Shown: positions 27,002-35,615 of the stretch, piece by piece | How the letters are laid out: each line of letters begins with the position of its first letter | Numbering within the stretch: position 1 is the stretch's first letter | Assembly (NCBI GenBank): GCA_016719405.1 | Contig: JADJZE010000018.1 | Span: 248,001 to 312,000 of the forward strand | DNA length: 64,000 nt | From: Candidatus Aalborgicola lynettensis | Lineage (GTDB): Bacteria; Pseudomonadota; Gammaproteobacteria; Burkholderiales; Burkholderiaceae_C | Direction of reading: 5' to 3' | Made by a program: the position numbers and the translations under genes | Notes under the pieces: generated by a model | What the model saw: only the letters and a program-made list of their open reading frames with translations | What the model was told of the DNA's origin: nothing | The model's database searches: none

Positions 27002-27057
27002 CAAATAGGGCTTTTGCGCGCGTCTGGTGTGCGCAAGTAGCTATGAAATATGTAGCA
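27002..27057 (+). repeat. Dispersed ~55-bp repeat, copy E
   Basis: caaatagggctt, ttgcgcgcgtctggtgtgcgc, then aagtagctatgaaatatgtagca. A well-preserved copy in the gap between the Old Yellow Enzyme gene and folC. Confidence 0.8.
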
Positions 27058-27091
27058 ACCAGCCACACCACTTGGCGCATCAACCCAGCAA

Positions 27092-28360
27092 TCAGCTGGC
27101 CCGCAGTTTGGTGGGTTTGCGCTTCTTCTTGCCCGCGCGCACCATGCCCCAGGCCTGCTTGATAAACACCCACAGGCCCGGCTCATTGGGCTTGGGCGCC
27201 TTGCCGCGGCCAATGCGTTTGAGCTGGCCGGTGTACCAGCTGATCTCCAGCAGACCCAATTTGTCGATGGCCTTGATACCGGTGGTAATGGGTTTAACCT
27301 GGTACAGCGGCTTCCTGCCAGCCAGCAGCTTGCTTGGCACATCCGGCTCAATGGCCAGCATGCGCGCCACCCCCACCATGTCGACCGCGCCCGATTCAAT
27401 GGCCTGGGCCATGCCCTGGGCGGTACGGAAGCCCCCGGTGACCACCAGCGGGGTCTTGACGGCTTGACGGGCTTTTTCGGCAAATTCCAGAAAATAGGCC
27501 TCGCGCTGGCGGGTACTTTCTTTTACCGGGGTCTTGTCAGCCTTCACACCGGTCATGGCCGGTGCCTCGTAGGTGCCACCGGAGATTTCGATTAAATCCA
27601 TGCCGGCATCGGCCAGTGCGCGGATGGTGTCGAGCGACTCTTCTTCGGTAAAACCACCGCGCTGAAAGTCGGCCGAGTTGAGCTTGATGCCAATGGGGAA
27701 CCTGGCCCCCACCGCTTTGCGCATGGCAGCAAACACCTCCAGCACGAAGCGGCGGCGTTTCTCGGGTGTGCCGCCCCAGTCGTCGGTGCGCACGTTGTGG
27801 TGGGGTGACAAAAACTGGCTCACCAGATAACCGTGCGCGCCGTGGATTTGCACACCACTAAAGCCCGCCTTTTTGACCACCTTGGCGGCTTCGCCAAAGC
27901 GTTTGACCAGCGCACGCACCTCGGCGTCGGTCAATTCGCGTGGGGTGGCAAAAAAGGGCGCCATGTCGGAGCGGAATGGCACCGCGGAGGGCGACACGGT
28001 CCCGCCTTTGTTCAGCCCCTTGGGCGCCTGTTTGCCGGGGTGGTTGAGTTGTACCCAGCACTGGGTTTTGTTGGCGGTGGCGGCCTTGGCCCACTCTTTG
28101 AGCGCGGGCAAATCGCGGTCGTCGGCAATCACCACGTTGCCAGGCTCGCCTAAAGCGCCGTGGTCGATCATCACGTTACCGGTGATACACAGGCCAATAC
28201 CGCCCTCGGCCCAGGCCTGGTACAGGTGGGTGAGTTCCGGCGTGGGGGCGCCCGTGCGGGTGCCCAGTGCCTCGGACATGGCGGACTTGAGCAAGCGGTT
28301 TTTAATCACCACCCCGTTGGGCAGCTTGAGGGTTTGGGCCAGAACGGCTTGGGGGGTCAT
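27092..28360 (-). CDS. Old Yellow Enzyme-family FMN oxidoreductase
   Basis: 422 residues. An FMN-dependent NAD(P)H oxidoreductase of the OYE barrel family, of the kind that reduces activated C=C bonds. Marks seen: KNRLLKSAMSEALGT at the first strand, QLNHPGKQ, FSGVQIHGAHGYLVSQFLSP (active-site HGAH), WGGTPEKRRRFVLEV, and VGVARMLAIEPD near the phosphate site. A basic C-terminal tail (AGKKKRKPTKLRAS) is odd. It lies 84 bases downstream of a second alkene-reductase-type gene, and both are divergent from a LysR regulator that probably controls them. The substrate is unknown. Confidence 0.88.
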   Translation of the reverse strand: MTPQAVLAQTLKLPNGVVIKNRLLKSAMSEALGTRTGAPTPELTHLYQAWAEGGIGLCITGNVMIDHGALGEPGNVVIADDRDLPALKEWAKAATANKTQCWVQLNHPGKQAPKGLNKGGTVSPSAVPFRSDMAPFFATPRELTDAEVRALVKRFGEAAKVVKKAGFSGVQIHGAHGYLVSQFLSPHHNVRTDDWGGTPEKRRRFVLEVFAAMRKAVGARFPIGIKLNSADFQRGGFTEEESLDTIRALADAGMDLIEISGGTYEAPAMTGVKADKTPVKESTRQREAYFLEFAEKARQAVKTPLVVTGGFRTAQGMAQAIESGAVDMVGVARMLAIEPDVPSKLLAGRKPLYQVKPITTGIKAIDKLGLLEISWYTGQLKRIGRGKAPKPNEPGLWVFIKQAWGMVRAGKKKRKPTKLRAS

Positions 28361-28444
28361 TGGAAAACTCCTTGGGGTGGAATGGTGCCAAGTCCACAGG
28401 GGCCTGGCAGGTAGGGGTGGGGCTGTGTGGTCAGTAACGCTGCG

Positions 28445-29455
28445 TTATGCGACCTTGAGCACCAGCTTGCCGTTATTGGCGCCAGTGAAAAGCATTTCAA
28501 ACGCCTCGGGGAACTTGTCCAGCCCGTTCACCACATCTTCACGGGTTTTGAGCTTGCCCGATTGAATCCAGCCCGCCATCACCATGGCCGCTTCACCCGC
28601 ACGGTCGTAATAGTCGGACACCACAATACCGGTCATGGTGGCGCGCTGCACCAGCAAGGCAAGGTAGTTGGCCGGGCCCTTGACCGGGGTGGTGTTGTTG
28701 TACTGGGAGATGGCGCCGCAAATCACAATGCGGGCGCCGCGTGCCAGGCGGGTCAGTACCGCGTCCAGAATGTCGCCACCCACGTTGTCAAAATACACAT
28801 TCACGCCCTTGGGGCAATGCGTTTTGAGTGCTTCGGCCACGTTCTCGGTTTTGTAGTCAATGGCGGCGTCAAAGCCCAGCTCTTCCACCAGGTAGCGGCA
28901 CTTGTCGGCACCCCCGGCAATGCCCACCACACGGGCACCCTTGATTTTGGCAATTTGCCCAACCACCGAGCCCACCGCACCGGCGGCGCCGGACACCACC
29001 ACCGTGTCACCGGCTTGGGGCTGCCCCACTTCCAGCAGGCCAAAGTAGGCGGTTAAACCAGGCATGCCCAGGGTGCTGAGGTACAGCGGCAGGGGGGCGA
29101 GTTTGGGATCGACCTTGGTCAGGCCCTGGCCATTGGAATAGGCGTATTCCTGCACGCCCAGCAAGCCTGTGACGTGCTCACCCACGGCAAACTTGGGGTT
29201 TTTGGAGGCAATAACTTTGCCCACTGCAATGGCACGCATCACCTCACCGAGTCCGACCGGGGGGATGTAGGAAGCCTTGCTGTCGTTCATCCAGCCGCGC
29301 ATGGCGGGGTCGAGCGAGAGGTATTGGTTCTGGATTACCACTTCGCCTTCCGCCGGGGGGCGCACGGCCTCTTCGGTGCGCGCCCAGTCGGTCGCTTTGA
29401 CAGCACCCACAGGGCGGGCAGCGAGTTTGAATTGGTGGTTGGTCACTTGCGTCAT
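28445..29455 (-). CDS. Medium-chain NADP-dependent oxidoreductase (CurA/leukotriene B4 dehydrogenase-like)
   Basis: 336 residues. A zinc-free medium-chain dehydrogenase/reductase, similar to YncB/CurA and prostaglandin reductases, which reduce alpha,beta-unsaturated carbonyls with NADPH. Visible features: SLDPAMRGWMND near residue 50, GMPGLTAYFGLLEVG, the Rossmann motif VSGAAGAVGSVVGQIAK, and FDNVGGDILDAVL. It is the first gene after the divergent promoter shared with the LysR regulator, and the OYE gene follows. A joint role in enone or electrophile detoxification is plausible but inferred. Confidence 0.9.
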   Translation of the reverse strand: MTQVTNHQFKLAARPVGAVKATDWARTEEAVRPPAEGEVVIQNQYLSLDPAMRGWMNDSKASYIPPVGLGEVMRAIAVGKVIASKNPKFAVGEHVTGLLGVQEYAYSNGQGLTKVDPKLAPLPLYLSTLGMPGLTAYFGLLEVGQPQAGDTVVVSGAAGAVGSVVGQIAKIKGARVVGIAGGADKCRYLVEELGFDAAIDYKTENVAEALKTHCPKGVNVYFDNVGGDILDAVLTRLARGARIVICGAISQYNNTTPVKGPANYLALLVQRATMTGIVVSDYYDRAGEAAMVMAGWIQSGKLKTREDVVNGLDKFPEAFEMLFTGANNGKLVLKVA

Positions 29456-29543
29456 GAAGGTTCTCCGAAGGGTTGTGAAGCAATGGGACGGAGTGTAGGG
29501 ACGAACTTAATGCCTGAATAGTCACTAATAAAGAATAATATCG

Positions 29544-29561
29544 TTGTTCAAATTGCAACAA
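29544..29561. promoter_or_regulatory. Candidate LysR operator
   Basis: An inverted repeat TTGTT-N8-AACAA lies 20 bases before the LysR start and within the 125-base divergent gap. It contains the T-N11-A core of LysR boxes. Position and symmetry suggest auto-regulation and control of the two oxidoreductase genes. Confidence 0.45.
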
Positions 29562-29580
29562 TAAAAGCCAGGAGACCACC

Positions 29581-30468
29581 ATGAATACCCAACGCCTGGC
29601 CTTGTTCAGTGCCATCGTGCACGCGGGCAGCATCAGCAAGGCCGCTGCCACACTGGGTATGGGAAAGTCGGTTGTGTCGCGCCAACTGGCCAAACTGGAA
29701 GATGAACTGGGTACGCGCCTGATACAGCGCTCCACCCGCAAACTGACCTTGACCGAGATTGGCGAACTGGTCTTTGCCGAAGCACTGCACATTGACCGTG
29801 CCGTGGCCCACATCGAGCAGCTCACCGCGCAGCACCAAACCGAGGTCAAGGGGCGCCTGCGCGTGACCTGCCCGCGCCCGCTGGGCCAGCGTTACCTGGT
29901 GCCGCTATTGGTGGAGTTCACGGCCATGCATCCCAAAATCGAGGTTGTGCTCACGGTCGATGACCACCTGGTGGATCTGATTGCCGAGCACATTGACGTG
30001 GCCTTGCGGGTGGCCCACCTGGAAGACTCCACACTGGTGGCACGCAAGTTGTGTGACAGCCCGCGCGTGCTGGTGGCGTCGCCCGCCTATCTGGCAGCAA
30101 GGGGCACGCCCAGCACGCCCGCCGACCTGGCTGCGCACGACTGTCTGGTTTACAGCAATGGTGCCAGGGTGTTTGATGAATGGGGCTTCACCCAGGATGG
30201 CTCCAACACGTCGATCCGGGTGTCCAGCAAAATCCAGATCAACGATGGCATGGCGCTGGTTGCCGGTGCGGTGGCAGGCGGTGGTGTGTTGGCGATCGAC
30301 CGCTTGATGGTGGCACATGAATTGGCCCACGGTAGCCTCGTGCAATTGCTGGCCGACTACCAGCTGCGTGCGGGTCAACCGGTGTACGCGGTGTACCCGG
30401 CGCGGCCCTGGCTGGCATTCAAGACAGCGACCTTCCTGGCTTTTTTGCAGGAGCGGCTGTTCGTGTGA
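29581..30468 (+). CDS. LysR-family transcriptional regulator
   Basis: 295 residues with an AGGAGA ribosome site. The N-terminal winged helix-turn-helix reads FSAIVHAGSISKAAATLGMG then VVSRQLAKLEDELGTRLIQRSTRKLTLT. The effector domain has the two-lobe substrate-binding fold of the group (GRLRVTCPRPLGQRYLVPLL, DVALRVAHLEDSTLVARKLC). This resembles the large LysR subgroup (YafC/DsdC-like) that usually controls a divergently encoded oxidoreductase, exactly the arrangement here. The inducer is unknown. Confidence 0.94.
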   Translation: MNTQRLALFSAIVHAGSISKAAATLGMGKSVVSRQLAKLEDELGTRLIQRSTRKLTLTEIGELVFAEALHIDRAVAHIEQLTAQHQTEVKGRLRVTCPRPLGQRYLVPLLVEFTAMHPKIEVVLTVDDHLVDLIAEHIDVALRVAHLEDSTLVARKLCDSPRVLVASPAYLAARGTPSTPADLAAHDCLVYSNGARVFDEWGFTQDGSNTSIRVSSKIQINDGMALVAGAVAGGGVLAIDRLMVAHELAHGSLVQLLADYQLRAGQPVYAVYPARPWLAFKTATFLAFLQERLFV

Positions 30469-30503
30469 CAGGCTGGCGCAAGCCCTGTGACAAAATTCCG
30501 CCC

Positions 30504-30866
30504 ATGACAACCCTTTACGGCATTGTGAACTGCGACACAGTTAAATCGGCCCGCACCTGGCTCACCGAGCAGGGTGTGGACTACACCTTTGTCGACTTCA
30601 AAAAACAAGGCGTTCCCAGCGCGATGCTGCCCGGCTGGATAGAGGCCGTGGGCTTGGACACACTCATCAACCGGCGCGGCCCGACCTGGCGTAAGCTCGA
30701 CCCTGGTGTGCAAGAGCGCGTGGTCGATGCACCCTCGGCCATCGCCGTGATGCAAGAGCACAGCAGTGTGATCAAGCGGCCGGTAGTGGTGTGGGGCGAT
30801 GGGGTGGTGACGGTGGGGTTTGATTCAGAGCGGTTTGCTGAGCGGTTGGCTGCTTGCCGTTCGTAG
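30504..30866 (+). CDS. ArsC/Spx-like protein (YffB family)
   Basis: 120 residues from the ATG at 30504. The frame continues upstream but the family starts at MTTLYGIVNCDTVKSARTWL. The thioredoxin-like ArsC fold is clear: one redox Cys in NCDTVKSA, DFKKQGVPSAML, NRRGPTWRKLD, and IKRPVVVWGD with the conserved Arg-Pro. It lacks the extra catalytic features of true arsenate reductases and is probably a thiol-binding protein of unknown role. No ribosome site is visible; a gacaaaat box ends 7 bases before the ATG, so the mRNA may be leaderless. Confidence 0.85.
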   Translation: MTTLYGIVNCDTVKSARTWLTEQGVDYTFVDFKKQGVPSAMLPGWIEAVGLDTLINRRGPTWRKLDPGVQERVVDAPSAIAVMQEHSSVIKRPVVVWGDGVVTVGFDSERFAERLAACRS

Positions 30867-30964
30867 CGTGCTGCGCCCTGCAGTTACGCGCCGCATGGGT
30901 ACAAGTAACAGCGTGGGGGCTGTAGCGTGCGCCCACAACAGGGCTGGGGTACATACCTTTGTTC

Positions 30965-31137
30965 GTGTCCCCCGCCCGCTGCGCGGGCTCCTCCTTTACC
31001 TCACTGCGGCATGCACCCCACCCCTGTTGCTGGAGGTTTTGGCTTTTTCCACGGCCCGAACCAGCACCGTGCTGGCGGGGTTGGATGGGGTGCTCTGCGG
31101 AGGTTAAGGAGGAGCCCGCAACGCGGGCGGGGGACAC
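30965..31137. repeat. 38-bp element in inverted orientation (two copies)
   Basis: Left copy 30965-31002, right copy 31100-31137, starting gtgtcccccgcccgc and ending acctc. They differ at four positions. Each contains a small GC stem (cccgc...gcggg). The pair could fold into a large stem with a 97-base loop. Confidence 0.85.
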
Positions 31138-31161
31138 GCAGCAGAGCACCCCATCCAACCC
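31078..31161. repeat. Perfect 21-bp inverted repeat around the right 38-bp copy
   Basis: gggttggatggggtgctctgc at 31078-31098 is matched exactly by its reverse complement at 31141-31161. The enclosed 42 bases are almost exactly the right 38-bp copy, so the whole looks like a small non-autonomous element or a strong RNA hairpin. Confidence 0.85.
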
Positions 31162-31305
31162 AGCCTAAACGATCGCGACGTTCCGACCTTTCCACACGAC
31201 CTTTCCAACACTGAACTCCGTCGCCCCCGAAGAACCTTAAAATCACCGGTTGACGTCGCCGAGAGGGCGACACCCTCTTTCCAACCTTTCTCCAGGCCAA
31301 CTCCC

Positions 31306-31623
31306 ATGACCACCACCAAAATCGACGGCGTATCCGTCACCACCGCAGCCAATGTGTACTTTGACGGCAAATGCGTGAGCCACGGCATCACCTTCCCCGA
31401 TGGCACCAAAAAATCCGTCGGCGTAGTGTTGCCCTCCACACTGACCTTCAACACCGGTGCGCCCGAAATCATGGAATGCGTGGCGGGCTCCTGCGAATAC
31501 AAGCTCAAGGGCACGGACGCTTGGGTCCAATCCACCGCTGGCACCCAATTCAACGTTCCCGGCAACTCCAGCTTCGAAATCCGCGTCACCGAGCCCTACC
31601 ACTACATCTGCCACTTCGGTTAA
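31306..31623 (+). CDS. ppnP: Pyrimidine/purine nucleoside phosphorylase
   Basis: 105 residues, typical length for this small cupin (formerly DUF1255/YaiE). It cleaves several nucleosides with phosphate to base and ribose-1-phosphate. The family pattern is complete: ANVYFDGKCVSHGITFPDGT, KSVGVVLPSTLTFNT, MECVAGSCEYKL, FNVPGNSSFEIRV and the terminal YHYICHFG. It stands alone between the repeat region and repeat copy G, upstream of argG. Its activity fits the purine-breakdown theme of the window. Confidence 0.95.
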   Translation: MTTTKIDGVSVTTAANVYFDGKCVSHGITFPDGTKKSVGVVLPSTLTFNTGAPEIMECVAGSCEYKLKGTDAWVQSTAGTQFNVPGNSSFEIRVTEPYHYICHFG

Positions 31624-31642
31624 GCAGATCCAAAACGCTCCA

Positions 31643-31690
31643 CTTTTTATAGCTACTTACGCACACCCAGCAAGCGGAAAAGGCCAAAAA
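31643..31690 (-). repeat. Dispersed ~55-bp repeat, copy G
   Basis: Inverse orientation: ctttttatagctacttacgc, acacccagcaagcgg, then aaaaggccaaaaac. It ends 1 base before the argG ATG, so the argG leader and any ribosome site lie within the repeat. Confidence 0.7.
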
Positions 31691-31691
31691 C

Positions 31692-33023
31692 ATGTCTAAC
31701 ACCATCCTGCAAAACATCCCCGTCGGCCAAAAGGTCGGCATCGCCTTCTCCGGCGGACTGGACACCAGCGCCGCGCTCTTGTGGATGCAAAAAAAGGGCG
31801 CCCTGCCCTACGCTTACACCGCCAACCTGGGCCAGCCAGACGAGAGCGACTACGACGAGATTCCGCGCAAAGCTCTTGGATACGGCGCCATCAAGGCCAG
31901 ATTGGTGGACTGCCGCCCGCAGTTGGCTGCCGAGGGTTTGGCCGCGCTGCAGGCCGGTGCTTTCCACATCACCACCGCCGGCTCCACCTACTTCAACACC
32001 ACCCCGCTGGGCCGTGCGGTGACTGGCACCATGCTGGTCAGCGCCATGCAGCAGGACGACGTGCACATCTGGGGCGACGGCTCCACCTTCAAGGGCAACG
32101 ACATCGAGCGCTTTTACCGCTACGGCCTCTTGGTAAACCCCGCGCTCAAGATCTACAAACCCTGGCTGGACCAGCAGTTCATCGACGAGCTGGGTGGCCG
32201 CGCCGAGATGAGCGCCTTCATGACGGCCAATGGTTTTGGCTACAAGATGAGCGCCGAGAAGGCCTACAGCACCGACAGCAACATGCTGGGCGCCACGCAC
32301 GAAGCCAAAGACCTGGAAAGCCTGAACAGCGGCATGAAGATCGTCAACCCCATCATGGGCGTGCCGTTCTGGCGCGAAGACTGTGTGGTCAAGGCCGAAG
32401 AAGTGAGCGTGACCTTTGAAGAAGGCCGCCCCGTCGCCCTGAACGGCATCCAATACCCCGATTTGGTGAACCTGATCCTGAAGGCCAACGAAATTGGCGG
32501 CCGCCACGGCCTGGGCATGAGCGACCAGATCGAGAACCGCATCATCGAAGCCAAGAGCCGCGGCATTTACGAAGCACCCGGCCTGGCGCTGCTGTTCATC
32601 GCCTACGAGCGCCTGGTCACCGGCATCCACAACGAAGACACCATCGAGCAGTACCGCGACAACGGCCGCAAATTGGGCCGCCTGCTGTACCAGGGCCGCT
32701 GGTTCGACAGCCAGGCCATCATGCTGCGCGAAACCGCCCAGCGCTGGGTGGCCAAGGCCGTCACCGGCACGGTGACCCTGGAACTGCGCCGTGGCAACGA
32801 CTACAGCCTGCTCAACACCGAAAGCCCCAACCTGACCTACGCGCCAGAGCGCCTGAGCATGGAAAAGGTGGAAGACGCGCCGTTTAGCCCGCTGGACCGC
32901 ATTGGCCAACTGACCATGCGCAACCTGGACATCACCGACACCCGCGCCAAGCTGGCGGTGTACTCCAATGCGGGGCTGCTGGAGCTGGGCAAGGGCGATG
33001 ACTTTTTGAAGCTGGGCAAGTAA
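31692..33023 (+). CDS. argG: Argininosuccinate synthase (long form)
   Basis: 443 residues, matching the longer E. coli-type ArgG rather than the roughly 400-residue form. It joins citrulline and aspartate using ATP in arginine synthesis. The PP-loop VGIAFSGGLDTSAALLWM is at the N-terminus, followed by YTANLGQPDESDYDEIPRKA, GSTYFNTTPLGRAVTGTMLV and GDGSTFKGNDIERFYRYG. The usual ribosome site is absent; repeat copy G abuts the start codon. No other arg gene is next to it. Confidence 0.97.
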   Translation: MSNTILQNIPVGQKVGIAFSGGLDTSAALLWMQKKGALPYAYTANLGQPDESDYDEIPRKALGYGAIKARLVDCRPQLAAEGLAALQAGAFHITTAGSTYFNTTPLGRAVTGTMLVSAMQQDDVHIWGDGSTFKGNDIERFYRYGLLVNPALKIYKPWLDQQFIDELGGRAEMSAFMTANGFGYKMSAEKAYSTDSNMLGATHEAKDLESLNSGMKIVNPIMGVPFWREDCVVKAEEVSVTFEEGRPVALNGIQYPDLVNLILKANEIGGRHGLGMSDQIENRIIEAKSRGIYEAPGLALLFIAYERLVTGIHNEDTIEQYRDNGRKLGRLLYQGRWFDSQAIMLRETAQRWVAKAVTGTVTLELRRGNDYSLLNTESPNLTYAPERLSMEKVEDAPFSPLDRIGQLTMRNLDITDTRAKLAVYSNAGLLELGKGDDFLKLGK

Positions 33024-33125
33024 GTGCCGCCGGCCAAGCCCACATGGCTTACCCAAGGCCGGTGCGTGGGTGTTACCACAGGTTCAATCCGTCAACGCAG
33101 TGGGTCGTGGTGATCTGACTTGACC

Positions 33126-33875
33126 ATGACCGACGCTCCGACTACCCGCAACCGGCGCCCGATTGCGATTCTGACCTACCACCAGATCGCACCGGCACCG
33201 CCCAAAGGCACGCCCTACCGCAGCCTGGTGGTGGCGCCCCAAGACTTCGCGCGGCACATGCAAATACTGCATCGCCTGGGGTACCAGGGCCTGTCGATGT
33301 CCGCCCTGATGCCGTATCTACGGGGTGAGAAAGAGGGCAAAGTGTTTGGCATCACTTTTGACGACGGCTACCAGAACAATCTGGAGCACGCCCTGCCGGT
33401 ACTGCAGCGGCTCGGGTTTTCCTCAACTTGTTATGTGGTCAGCCAACGCATGGGCCAGACCAATGTGTGGGACGCCGAAAAAGGCATACCCCAAGTCCCG
33501 CTGATGAACGGTGCGCAATTGCAGCAGTGGATTGCCGGTGGACAAGAAGCAGGCGCCCACACCCGGCACCATGTGCACCTGCCTGCGATGCATGCCGCGC
33601 AGTGTGAGGACGAGATTCGCGGCTGCCGCGCCGAACTGGAGCAGCTGCTGGGTGTACCGGTGCAGCACTTTTGCTACCCGTATGGGGAATATACGTCCGC
33701 GCACATCCAACAATTAATGCAATCTGGCTACCTTAGCGCCACCACCACACAGCCCGGCCGTGCCTACGCCGCGTCGTCCTGGTGGGAGTTGCGCAGGGTA
33801 TCCGTGGTGCGGCGAACCAGCCGCTGGGGATTGTTGCTCAAGGTGCTGACGGGTTTTAAAGACCGTCAGGCTTAA
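33126..33875 (+). CDS. Polysaccharide deacetylase (NodB-domain) family protein
   Basis: 249 residues from the ATG at 33126 (an in-frame TTG is at 33120). There is no signal peptide, so it is cytoplasmic or its export is unclear. NodB features: ILTYHQIAP, FGITFDDGYQNNLEHALPVL (catalytic Asp and metal Asp), and AGAHTRHHVHLPA, which supplies the metal His pair. HFCYPYGEYTSAHIQQL is the later motif. These proteins remove acyl groups from glycans. In LPS or exopolysaccharide loci they modify surface sugars, but no such locus adjoins here. The target sugar is unknown. Confidence 0.88.
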   Translation: MTDAPTTRNRRPIAILTYHQIAPAPPKGTPYRSLVVAPQDFARHMQILHRLGYQGLSMSALMPYLRGEKEGKVFGITFDDGYQNNLEHALPVLQRLGFSSTCYVVSQRMGQTNVWDAEKGIPQVPLMNGAQLQQWIAGGQEAGAHTRHHVHLPAMHAAQCEDEIRGCRAELEQLLGVPVQHFCYPYGEYTSAHIQQLMQSGYLSATTTQPGRAYAASSWWELRRVSVVRRTSRWGLLLKVLTGFKDRQA

Positions 33876-33926
33876 GGACGGCCGGTTGGTTTGCCCGCAC
33901 ACCCAAGGCAAGCCTTTGCGTGTGGT

Positions 33927-34463
33927 TCAAAGCTGGCCTTCGGTCAGCGTGTCGAGCTGGAAGCGCCCACTCTTGTGCCACAACCAGGTGTCGGTGTAGG
34001 TGACCGCACCCAATTGAATAGGAGCCGGATAGGGGGCAGCGCGGCGCACGGAACGCTCGATTTCTGCCATGACATCCGGGGCATGGGAAGGCGCGCGCAT
34101 CCAGCTCAGCCCGGTGACGTTGCCACGCCCGTCGATGTTGACCTGCAACACACCCACCGCATGCAGCAGGGGCGGCATTTTGCCCTTAAATATACGTGAA
34201 GAATTGGCCGCGTACAGGTGCGAAGCCGCGTCTTTACGGTAGTCACGCGGGTTGCGTGCGCCCGATGTTTTGCCGGTGAACGCGGGGGCAGGCGCCAGCA
34301 CAATCGGCGCCGGGGTAACGACCACCACCGGAGCCGGAGCGGGTGGTGGTGGTGGTGCCGGGGGCTTGCTGGCGCAACCGGCCACCAGGGCAGTAACGCT
34401 GGCGCAAATGCCCGCGCAACGCAGTGGCGTGCCCAAAAGGGTGCGGATAAGGCGGTGGGTCAT
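33927..34463 (-). CDS. Lipoprotein with TonB-C-terminal-like domain
   Basis: 178 residues from the ATG at 34463, chosen for its AAGGAAA ribosome site and lipoprotein signal (ICASVTALVAGCAS). A Pro/Ala/Val-rich stretch with a run of prolines follows (encoded by a GGT/ACC microsatellite). The C-terminal part resembles the TonB energy-transducing fold (MPPLLHAVGVLQVNIDGRGN, VTGLSWMRAPSH), here on a lipoprotein rather than a membrane-spanning protein. The function is unknown. It is divergent from xdhC, about 97 bases apart. Confidence 0.7.
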   Translation of the reverse strand: MTHRLIRTLLGTPLRCAGICASVTALVAGCASKPPAPPPPPAPAPVVVVTPAPIVLAPAPAFTGKTSGARNPRDYRKDAASHLYAANSSRIFKGKMPPLLHAVGVLQVNIDGRGNVTGLSWMRAPSHAPDVMAEIERSVRRAAPYPAPIQLGAVTYTDTWLWHKSGRFQLDTLTEGQL

Positions 34464-34559
34464 GGGAGTTTTCCTTGCAGGGAGGGGGCAGGCATACTGT
34501 GCCGCAATTACATCGTTCGCAGGTGCAGCGGGCATTTTAAAAGGTATCCAATTGTGCGC

Positions 34560-35466
<907 letters not shown>

Positions 35467-35485
<19 letters not shown>

Positions 35486-35517
35486 ATAGAGCGCAAGCAG
35501 CTATAAAAAGCGTAGCG
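35467..35517 (+). repeat. Dispersed ~55-bp repeat, copy F
   Basis: gggcgtt, ttgcgcttgtagatagagcgc, then aagcagctataaaaagcgtagcg. It overlaps the 3' end of xdhC and supplies the last codons and the TAG stop. It lies between xdhC and puuD. Confidence 0.75.
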
Positions 35518-35615
35518 AACAGGGTATTGTGCGGGTATAACAATACACCGCACAATGCCTTTGCGTGCATTGCATGCGAACCCCTTATCGGCGTCTTTTA
35601 AGGAATCACCGCGCC

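Larger units (their letters stand above)
30867..31305. other. 439-base intergenic region with nested inverted repeats
   Basis: No supported gene. It holds two inverted copies of a 38-bp element (34 of 38 bases match) and a perfect 21-bp inverted repeat around the right copy. The short open frames here follow the repeats and have no ribosome sites. Confidence 0.7.

Noticed and set aside
30820..31214. Short frames across the inverted repeats upstream of ppnP
   Set aside because: Their sequences follow the repeats and change frame between copies; no ribosome site or protein family supports them.
31250..31278. A TTGACG box upstream of ppnP as a -35 element
   Set aside because: No acceptable -10 element lies 16-18 bases downstream.
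34342..34356. A short GGT run in the lipoprotein gene as a phase-variation tract
   Set aside because: Only five units, in frame (a Pro run), with no sign of a break; unlike the longer tract in xdhC.
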